64,000 bases of DNA, from assembly GCA_031769625.1 (NCBI GenBank), contig JAUIMM010000171.1, positions 2,588,501 to 2,652,500 of the forward strand, read 5' to 3'. How positions within the stretch are numbered: the first letter of the stretch is position 1; each line of letters opens with the position of its first letter. A program made the position numbers and the translations under genes. This DNA comes from Taudactylus pleione (lineage: Eukaryota > Chordata > Amphibia > Anura > Myobatrachidae). The notes under the pieces are model-generated. The model was not told where the DNA came from, ran no database searches, and saw nothing but the letters and a program-made list of their open reading frames with translations. Shown here piece by piece: positions 56,464-64,000 of this stretch.

Positions 56464-57056
56464 TTTTCCTTTTGTTCACATATATGACTTCAAACATCGT
56501 ATTTGTTAATGTTTTATTAGATGTGTGCGCACATCAATTATTAACTTTTTCAGGTCTTCTGGCTAGATTTAACCACCATCAATCGCTGGGATATTCTTAT
56601 TTACAATTTTATACAGACGATAGTTGCAATTTTCTGGGACTCCCCTCCAGGATATCCTTTAGGGGGAGCTCCTAGGGGCAACTATGCCAGGTATTTGGGG
56701 GTGAAGTGGCATCAAAATGGCCCAGTCCAACTGCCGCGAACTACAATTGGTAACTATAGTCTGTATAAAATAATTATAATACATAATTATATTTATAGGT
56801 GTTATTTCTCCTTAGGTGTCCTCCGGAGCTTTTATGCAGGTTCTTCCTTTGTTGGAGGTGTATTTCCACATATTCTGGTCATGTTCAGCTTTTAGGTTCT
56901 AATGATATTGCCTTCGGATGTGTACAACATTCTGCTGCAGCACCCAACGCTTTAGTTTTTTGCTAGAGTTTGAGGGTGTCCAGTAGGGTAAAATTTTTGA
57001 CCAAACATTTCTGCCTAATTAGTGTTGATTGGAGAAAAAAAGGGTTGTGCACCTTA
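56459..57056 (+). other. ST7L intron 4 without recognisable feature
   Basis: Nothing recognised. Confidence 0.45.
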
Positions 57057-57300
57057 TGGCCCCCATACACTTGCAACGGATTGTCGTGTTGCTGCGATCC
57101 CTATATGCCGGGTTGGAGGATCGGTGAAATCCAACATGTTGGAATTCACTGATTTGCTGATCATGATCAAAATAACATGTATAATTTCACCAATCCTCCG
57201 ATGGATCGGAGAACATCGATGGCCGCCGGTCGACATTCCTAATTGGCATATAGCAGTTTCCAATCGCAGGATCGACACAATAAGTCAGATGTATGGGCCC
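57057..57300. mobile_element. TWA-type foldback MITE
   Basis: The left end tggcccccatacacttgc and right end gatgtatgggcccc are imperfect inverted repeats. Inner 'gatcggagaacatcgatgg' and 'ggaggatcggtgaaatcc' / 'tttcaccaatcctcc' blocks fold back. Confidence 0.7.
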
Positions 57301-57426
57301 CTATAGACTTGCAGATTTTTACAGAAGAATTGCAGATGTGAAGCAGGTGGAACAACTCCCAAGCAGTTGTTTATAAAAGGCTAGAAAAAAGGTGTACAGC
57401 GCTGATAGACAATATCTAATTAACAG

Positions 57427-57893
57427 TAAGGGAGATGTATTATAGCGGCACTTATCATGCCACTATAACCTTTCCTGCTTCGCCTCTTTACCGAGGCAAA
57501 GCATTAACAATGAGATTTATTAACATCTCATTGGCCGGCTATTCCCGCTAGAGCTCACAGCGCATAAGCCTAGTGCTGCTGCGGTGTGTCACTCCTGGCC
57601 GGCTCCACTGAGCTTGCATGGAATCTCGCAAGCATCATGAGATCCCGCGTGTAGTCCTGGAGCCAGCAGCCCACGCAGCAGGGACAGCACTGTCCATGCT
57701 GTGGTGATAGGGCAACGCCAGCTGCAGCTGTCTATATCGATGGCTGCAGCTGGCGGAACGGTCAGGCGAACTGATCGTTCATACATTGCCCTGCCCATCA
57801 GCGCTGCTTTCATAGCGCCCAGCCCCCCATTAATACATGGGGGAGAAGCATAACGTGCACTGATACCATTTCGACTTTTAATACATCTACCCC
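57427..57893. mobile_element. Foldback element with 'gggagatgtatta' ends
   Basis: The left end agggagatgtattatagcg and right end ttttaatacatctacccc are inverted repeats. It has an inner palindrome 'cagctgcagctg'. It is related to 31715-31990. Confidence 0.65.
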
Positions 57894-58516
57894 AATTTAT
57901 TAAACAGCTGTGCAGGCTGTGTGGTCATATTGGAGCTCCGTTCCCCGCTGCTAGACCAACATATGCTGCACAATTAAGACAACCTTTGTCTCCATCTTCG
58001 ATCTAGGAGAACTGAACGTACAATCACCGGGACACGGGTCAGTGCACTGGACTCTAGTCAACTAATAGGTAAAAAACCTTTATATTCCCGGGAGATCATA
58101 TATATTTGTCTGGACTAACTCTGGGTGAGACTTTTTATTTGCCAGACTAAGCAACATTATATCTACCTAATGTTCAGTAAGTCGGCAACAATACCACACA
58201 ATATTGCAACATTATATTTGTTTTATTTCTTGTTTTTAGTCTTTGTCTGTTTAATAAATTGTTACTTCGTTATTGTCGATCAGCGCTGAACACCTTTTTT
58301 CTTTTCTTTAGTTTTTAGTGGGTTGCAGTTCCCACTTTGTCTATTTAAGCAGCTACACTATCTACCCTGAACCTAGACCTGTGCACCTGTTCTTTCTATT
58401 GTTTATAAAAGGCTCTCTGGTTGCTTTGATACTCTATATAACTATAGAACTACGGTGGTGCTTACCAATGTGACCGTTAATAATTGCTGTATGGTCTGGT
58501 GTCTTGCTCTCTACTG
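57894..58516 (+). other. ST7L intron 4 without recognisable feature
   Basis: Nothing recognised before the exon 4-like fragment. Confidence 0.45.
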
Positions 58517-58548
58517 TAAATCTTTTCAGAGGGGCAGAGTACAACAGG
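58517..58548 (+). pseudogene. Partial copy of ST7L exon 4 followed by A12
   Basis: 32 bp (taaatcttttcagagg, then gcagagtacaacagg after one differing base) match 54846-54877 at 31 of 32 positions. It would encode [10 protein letters not shown]. The match ends at the exon boundary plus one G and is followed by twelve A (58549-58560), not a GT donor. The sequence on the left side does not match exon 4. It cannot splice as an exon. Confidence 0.85.
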
Positions 58549-58805
58549 AAAAAAAAAAAATGGTGTTTAACAAGTTAACTAGAAATTCGCCTCATTGTAC
58601 TGAGCTTGCAGTATATAACAGTTATGTGTAGTATGAGTGACTTCAGCCAGTTACCTACACAGACCTCACACTACTGTACGTCTTCCAATTGGTCTCTTTT
58701 TGTCCAATTTTATTATAATTGAAAAACAAAAATACATTACCTCTGTTGGTTCTGTGCACAAGCTGCTCCTTTCTCTGGGACTTTCTTCTTTCTTATGTTT
58801 TACAG

Positions 58806-58921
58806 ATACACGTGGGTAACTGGAAAGGCACCCCTTACTTATTATGACATGAATCTGTCAGCGCAGGACCATCAGACGTTTTTTACATGTGACACAGACT
58901 CCTTGCGACCATATGACGCTG
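58806..58921 (+). CDS. ST7L: ST7L coding exon 5
   Basis: Residues 157-195 plus one base. Acceptor gttttacag|ATAC, donor GCTG|GTAGTT. It reads [19 protein letters not shown], then [23 protein letters not shown] and CDTD..RP match ST7L (TGKEPLTYY, CDTDFLRP), where ST7 has TGREPLTYY and CDSDHLRP; this is the main evidence for ST7L over ST7. Confidence 0.95.
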
Positions 58922-59369
58922 GTAGTTATTTTATTTCTGTTTTTGCTATTGATTTCTCACCAAGCCTTGTTTTTCTGATTTGTAAAGCATTATGCAAAGT
59001 AGCTTGCTATCACTGCTATCACATTATATTTTTGAGATAATGGTTCCTTACTGCCATTGGCAAAAAACTATAGACAGTCTTCATTCTAAAGGTCAAAGAA
59101 ACAATACCTAAATGGGCCCATTTCTCAACATTTATGTTCCTAAATACATTAAAACAAAGTTGTTTGTAGCTGCACTGTGACCACTTCCAGATTAAGTGAC
59201 CAGAGACCCAAATCCTAAAGGTTTTTAATTTTTCCTGTGCATCACATTTGTTCTTTTTCTTGTTAGATATGTTCATAAACCATAACTCTTTCCTTCTATT
59301 TCTATGTTACTTATTATAATTCTATAATTTGAAGAAAAGATAAATTACACAGATTTTTATTTTATTTTA
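58922..59369 (+). other. ST7L intron 5, first part
   Basis: Nothing recognised. Confidence 0.45.
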
Positions 59370-59699
59370 ATCCACTGGGTGGCACTGGAGCACTGATCTT
59401 ATAGGCAGTGGTGTAAGGAGACTGGCACTTTAGAATATAACTTTATGGAGCTTTGGATCCAACCCCCTCTTATATCTAGGCTGCCTATTCTCACCTTAAG
59501 TGCATAAGGAACCGATCGCTATATAGAAGGCTACTGAAAACATGACCAGTGTTTTTGATTTTTTTTTAAGTAAAGTTTTACATTCAGGTAAGACTTGGAA
59601 ATGCTGCAACAAACAACACCTGCTTCGGCTAGCACTGTAGCTTCTGCCATGAGTGATATTTCTGGCCCTGACCATTGCTCAGTCTCTATACTAGGGATT

Positions 59700-60810
59700 T
59701 GCAGTGGAGATCCAGTGGTGGCATATCTAAATCACCAAGAAGGCACCAAAATACACTGCCAATGAAAGAAATCAGCCAAATCATGTAGTGGGCAGAGCGC
59801 AGTGTTTCTGCAATCGCTGCGTCCTTCATTCCCAGTGGTGACAACTGGAAGACAGACTGCCTCAGGAGGATGGATCTTCACCCAGGGGTGTGGTCTATTC
59901 ATCCAGAGGCCTTCAAACTTCAGGTAAACAGGTAGGGTAAGCCGGAAGTCGACATGATGGTATCCAGACAGAACCACAAGGTACAGTTCTAGTGTACCAT
60001 GAGCAAGGACACTATGGCCCAATCTGCTATCTCACTCTGCATTACATCAATTTGTTTGAAATCCTCCATCCTCAGAGTGAAGGTTTTTCCAGAAAATGTA
60101 ATCCGAGCAATGCTTAAAGCAAGAAGCCAGCTTCCACCAAGAGTTATCATCGGGGCTGGCGGACATAGGTTTCTTGGTGCGAACAGAAGGGGTTCCCCAT
60201 GTTTACTTTCCATTTAGTTAGATTTCTTCCCTTTCTTTAGAATGGCATGGATGCCGGTCCACACCTAGGATCTTTGAAGGTTCAGGTATTGCCACTGGCA
60301 GTATTTTTTAATAGATGACTGGCTTTGATTTCGGGAGGCCAAACCCTGCTGCAAGGTATGTTTTATGTTCAGCCTCCTTCTATTCCTCCTGTGGCCTCCT
60401 GGGAATGTAACCTGGTTCTTAAGTCTTTACAGAATGAGCCATTTTAACCTTTTGAGCAGCAGTTTTTGACATGGAAGACTTGAGTTTCTCCTGGTAGAAA
60501 CTGCAAGGATGGTTTCAGAACGAAGGGCTTTGTCTTGCTGTTCTCCTCTCTTGATTTTCCACTAAGATTGTGCGGTCTTGAGAACAAAGCAAATGGTTTC
60601 AACCCAGGGTGGTCTCTAAGTTACATATCAACCAACAGATTGTGGTTCCAGCCATTTGCCAGTGTCGCCCTGTCAATGAGGAGGGAACTGTTCACTCCCT
60701 GGATTTAGTTAGTTCCTTTTGGATCTATGTTCAGCATATTGCAGATTTACGCTGGACCGATGATCCCTTTTTGTCTTCTATGACTCTCAGAGAAGAATAT
60801 AGCCAGCCTC
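59700..60810 (+). pseudogene. DIRS RNase H to recombinase relic
   Basis: In changing plus frames: DPVVAYLNHQEGTK (RNase H motif AYIN.QGGT altered), then a 'DNWKTDCLRRMDLHPGVWS'-like stretch and GKPEVDM (WG.PEVDLMAS). Then GMDAGPHLGSLKVQV, 'PPVASWECNLVLKSLQNEPF' and 'LTWKT', the recombinase core-binding part. Stops are frequent. The gene is dead. Confidence 0.75.
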
Positions 60811-60814
60811 AAAA

Positions 60815-61720
60815 CAGGGACGTGCAGTCAGGGGAGACAGAGCCTCTCCTGTCATTAATGATTAAAATAATACAAAGAAGATACTTATGACACATATTCT
60901 GTGTCATAAGTATCTGCTTTCTATTACTCTAATCATTTTTACGGTGGAAATAGAGTAAAATTTGTTTGGGAGGCACAGAGAGTGGTGCCTCCCACTGAGA
61001 ATAGTAAAGTAGATGAAGCGGGGGGCGGGGCCAAGCAGTGGGCAGTAAAATCCCATTAAAAAAGCAGGAGAAGCGTTACCTATACAAGTGCCTCATTGAC
61101 AGGGACATGCTTTCAGCCCACATCAAAGAACGCCTCTGTCAGCGAGGCAGATGTGATTGGGCATCAGATCCAGCACTGACAGTGACTGTATCCGGCTGTC
61201 ACTGTCAGTGCTGTAGTCTGTGGCTCTGAGAGTGTCAGTCTGCCGGGCCCAGGCAGGCAGCATGTGAGTGTTTAGTTTAATACATTCAATACACTCACAT
61301 CACTACTCACTAAGTAGCTATTTTATTATCCAGGTTCCATTAAATTTATAACGCCGCACCCGCTATTAGGTAAACTGAAGCCCTGGACAACATATTTTAA
61401 ATATGTTTTAGTGTTAGATCTTAACTAGAATACATGAGATTCTTTACATGAATATAACCACCTATTGTAAAAATCAATAAATCCTGAGTTGTTAAGATAC
61501 AGGTGAATGTATTTCTAGTTATTGTGCTGTTGGCTTCAAGTATTCCTGTGCTGTAAATTCTGTTGAGATACAGGGGAATATGTTATTATGCAACCTGCCA
61601 ATTGAATGGTGGATTTAAGATACCTCTTTCGGGTCCATATACTATATGTGTGTGTAAATCTGGCTCTAATACTAGCCAGTGTCTCTCACTAGCCACTGAC
61701 CTCACTGCACACCACTGCCT
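60815..61720. repeat. Interspersed repeat inserted in the DIRS recombinase
   Basis: It begins cagggacgtgcagtcagggg, the start of a common vertebrate non-autonomous DNA repeat. It contains a palindrome 'gatacttatgacacatattctgtgtcataagtatc' in two halves at 60878-60914, and a GC-rich block at 61015-61260. The exact right boundary is unclear. Confidence 0.5.
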
Positions 61721-61739
61721 CATCAGGGTTCTCATCCGC

Positions 61740-61960
61740 CTTCCATATGTTACAGAAGGTCAGCCTGTTCATGAGTAGATTACTGCTCATTCTGCACATT
61801 GCATGTGTGTATCGGGTGGTAAGACTTTGTGCTTCCGCTGAGCAGTTGTGCAAAGTGGCTACTTGGTCATCAGTGCATACTTTCACTAAAGTCACTGAGC
61901 GCTCTCTCCCTTGCAGCTTTTGGGACATCTCCAGTGTTCCAGTGTATGAAGGATAAAGCG
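61740..61960 (+). pseudogene. DIRS recombinase C-terminal relic
   Basis: The plus frame contains RVVRLCASAEQLCKVATWSS and VHTFTKVTE, equivalent to 'SWVEQLCKAAIWSSIHTF' in the copy at 38.3 kb and 'LAANWSSVHTF' at 6.9 kb. It is followed by the DIRS end. Confidence 0.8.
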
Positions 61961-62030
61961 GGATTTTTGTACTTTGCGTAAAATATATTTCTCCAATTCT
62001 ATAAGGGACACTGGTTCTTTTTTATTTTTT

Positions 62031-62678
62031 AGCCTATCATCCCGCCAGTAAATAAATCTTTCCACCTTTTTTATGCTTGAAAAAATTCCTTAAATTTATT
62101 TGACTAAAATGGAACCAAAGGTTATCTATCACATATGTATATGTCTTGGATTTCTGTAATTCATGCTGTGAAGGAAATTTTACAGCTCAAAATGCATACA
62201 TATACAGTAAATAGATGGTTGGTCTTTCATATCTGTGAAAGAATGTCTTTACTATGTCTTGCACTTACTTGTCTAATCAGCGGGCACGCTCAAGAAGTCT
62301 GGCAAGTGCATTCGGAGGCTGATTTTCCACCCAAAAATGAATTTTCAGTTTTGGATAGAGTTATATCCTTTACATCATTACTTTTGTGCCATATTTTTCC
62401 AACATGGTTTTTTGCAGTGTCTTATGGCAGTTGTAAACACTTTTACCTTTCCTTTATTAATAGAGAACAAACAAATCCAAATGGATATGAAGTTTAAGCT
62501 TCGTTTACACACAGTTTTAATTCTGGGTTCCTATCAGTGTATAGAGAATAGACATTCGAATATCCAAGATGTTACATTGAACATGGGACACTGCTGATAA
62601 ATGTAGCCAAATTGTCACCTTTTCAGTATGTATCACGCTGCTTGTGGTTTCACATTTTATATTTCCCATACTTCACAG
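62031..62678 (+). other. ST7L intron 5, last part
   Basis: Nothing recognised before the exon 6 acceptor. The plus-strand 120-aa frame at 62135-62497 has no known domain. Confidence 0.45.
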
Positions 62679-62757
62679 TAATGCAGAAAGCATGGAGAGA
62701 GAGGAGTCCTCAGTCAAGAGTAAAAGCTGCATATCAAGCTCTAGGAGTGTCTAATGA
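62679..62757 (+). CDS. ST7L: ST7L coding exon 6
   Basis: Residues 196-221 plus two bases. Acceptor cttcacag|TAATG, donor AATGA|GTAAGT. With the G from exon 5 it reads VMQKAWRERSPQSRVKAAY, then QALGVSN. Human ST7L has VMQKAWRERNPPARIKAAYQALELNND. It starts the helical repeat region of the family. Confidence 0.94.
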
Positions 62758-63526
62758 GTAAGTAATTAAGTGTAAGTGTTTGTTCTTGGAATAAACTCAC
62801 AGCACATAGCAGGTGTGATGGTAGTGGTCTGTTGGAGAGAACCAGCAAACATTTGCATAAAACTTGTTTTTCATACTAAAACTGTTCCACACCCTTTAGA
62901 ATGTGCCTGATTGCAATGTGGATGGTATTGCAGAGACGCAAGGAAGCGGTTGTGCAATACCTTGCAACTAAAATGCAAATACATTAGGAGGTGTCTGTAG
63001 GAAATAGACACCTCCTGTATGCATCCGCGATCCGAGTGCAGCGTCCGTAGACGCTGCTTCGGATCACCACAGCGACCATAAGTCACAATGGTCGCTGCCC
63101 TTGGCCAGGCTGCACAAGTCAAAACTTACTCATCCTGGCCATCTGAACACATCTCCTGTCAAGTCCAGGAAGTCTGCGTCCGACAACGCACATGCTTGGC
63201 TTGGCACACCTACTGGGACCTTTGTACAAAGGTCCCAGGCACCGCCCCCACTTGGACCTCAAATGCCTTAGCATGTCAATCATGCTGTGGCTAAAAGGGA
63301 GACTGCAAGCTATCATGCAGGACGCAGACCACCAAACATCGGTACTTTAACTATCGGATTTACGTACATATCAGAATCAGGCCCTCTGTCTATTATTCAA
63401 CTCCCACTTTAATAGCATAGAATGTCACCAACAGCTGAAATGTGTTTGAGGTTTGAAAACCCCTTCTCTATACATGTAAGTGTTGTTTCTATATCAGGCT
63501 CTAACAGGTATTAACTCCCTATACAG
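62758..63526 (+). other. ST7L intron 6 with a foldback repeat fragment
   Basis: About 62895-63385 holds 'gcctgattgcaatgtggatg' and 'agaatcaggccct' at its ends, a MITE of the 'gggcctgatt' type, with 'gcagcgtccgtagacgctgc' as an inner palindrome at 63039-63058. Confidence 0.55.
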
Positions 63527-63681
63527 CTGCGCCACAGCTTACATTTTGTTGGCAGAGGAAGAGGCGACAACAATCTCTGATGCAGAAAGGCTTTTCCAAC
63601 TAGCTCTGAAAGCTGCTGAGTCTGCCTATAAGAGGTCCCAACAACAACAGCACTTGAGCTCACAACATGAAGCTCAGCACA
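63527..63681 (+). CDS. ST7L: ST7L coding exon 7 (gene continues past the window)
   Basis: Residues 222-273 plus one base. Acceptor ctatacag|CTGC, donor CACA|GTGAGT. It reads DCATAYILLAEEEATTISDA, then ERLFQLALKAAESAYKRSQ, then a Gln/Ser-rich stretch and EAQH. The LLAEEEATTI block is conserved in both paralogues, and the DAERLF segment is the ST7L form (ST7 has EAEKLF). The expected continuation RRDTNVLVYIK was not seen in the last 319 bp. Confidence 0.95.
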
Positions 63682-64000
63682 GTGAGTCATAAACTAGCAT
63701 TTTATGTCATATTCACAGATACTTTGATTTTATCTGAGATTTATGCTGCATTATTAGTGTCTTTTAAAATTAGCTTTGATTTCTGAACACAGTCATGCAC
63801 ATTTTTATGTATTAAGTAGGACTTCGATTAAAAGGTTTTATCTGTCTAACAAAAGTGCTTTTGATGTGTTCGGATTATTTTTTTAAATTCTGTAAGTGTT
63901 TATAATGATTTACATTAACTAATGGTGCAATTGTGTGCATGTAGCTAAATGTGCCACCTCTTAACTGGGCAAGTGTTATGTAGTTGTCGAGGTTTGTCTG
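63682..64000 (+). other. Start of ST7L intron 7
   Basis: AT-rich intron sequence with no exon to the window end. Confidence 0.6.

Larger units (their letters stand above)
59370..62030 (+). mobile_element. DIRS-1-like element, degraded and interrupted
   Basis: The left end resembles a DIRS inverted repeat (ccactgggtggcactggagc near 59373, then 'tcttatatctaggctgcc'). The right end contains gcgggatttttgtactttgc, then 'ctccaattctataagggaca' at 61960-62015, like the ends of the element at 6453-12744. The coding relics between are RNase H and recombinase only. Another repeat is inserted at about 60815-61720. Sense orientation to ST7L. Confidence 0.75.

Noticed and set aside
34813..63681. Assignment to ST7 instead of ST7L
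   Set aside because: Exon 5 (TGK, CDTD..RP) and exon 7 (DAERLF) match ST7L. The head-to-head neighbour is CAPZA1-like, not CAPZA2-like.
1..64000. CRISPR array, operon or other prokaryotic-type system
   Set aside because: The tandem repeats have no unique spacers, and the genes are spliced vertebrate genes.

Overview
The window is vertebrate nuclear DNA, most likely from an anuran amphibian with a repeat-rich genome. Short exons with GT-AG splice sites encode two conserved vertebrate proteins. Everything between them is intron filled with DIRS retrotransposons, hAT and Tc1 relics, an L2-like LINE, many short foldback DNA transposons and several minisatellites. The amphibian assignment rests on this repeat mix and is an inference; no species can be named.

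Two genes lie head to head around 34.2-35.0 kb. On the minus strand, 34215-34253 is coding exon 1 of an F-actin capping protein alpha subunit (CAPZA1-like, 13 codons). No further exon of it was found by eye in the 34 kb to its left, so 1-34214 appears to be its first intron. On the plus strand, seven coding exons of ST7L (suppression of tumorigenicity 7-like) run from 34813 to 63681. Their splice phases join without conflict and give 273 codons of the N-terminal part, and the gene continues past the window. About 560 bp separate the two start codons. This segment is GC-rich, has no TATA box, and carries ETS, GC-box, CCAAT and YY1-type motifs, so it is a candidate bidirectional promoter.

Left region (CAPZA1 intron 1): foldback elements, a tandem duplication and a degenerate GTCGAT-type array occupy 1-4.8 kb. 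At 4849-16031 is an autonomous-type hAT transposon flanked by an 8-bp target duplication. It has been split by a 6.3 kb DIRS element (6453-12744, minus strand), which itself carries a 156-bp hAT foldback element, a longer foldback element and a tRNA-like SINE head. Further right are an L2-like LINE (22.5-24.8 kb, minus), a Tc1-like relic (25.1 kb) and a series of foldback elements with TWA target duplications.

Right region (ST7L introns): intron 1 holds a 2.4 kb internally deleted DIRS element with intact ends, plus a 92-bp segment present twice with no difference. Intron 2 holds a Tc1-like relic, a DIRS fragment and foldback elements. Intron 3 holds a 45-bp minisatellite (12 copies) and a 33-bp minisatellite (about 21 units). 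Intron 4 contains a 32-bp near-copy of the end of ST7L exon 4 followed by an A-run. Intron 5 holds another DIRS relic. Apart from the CAPZA1 and ST7L exons, every long open reading frame looks like transposon remains, its antisense shadow, or a tandem repeat with a period divisible by three.
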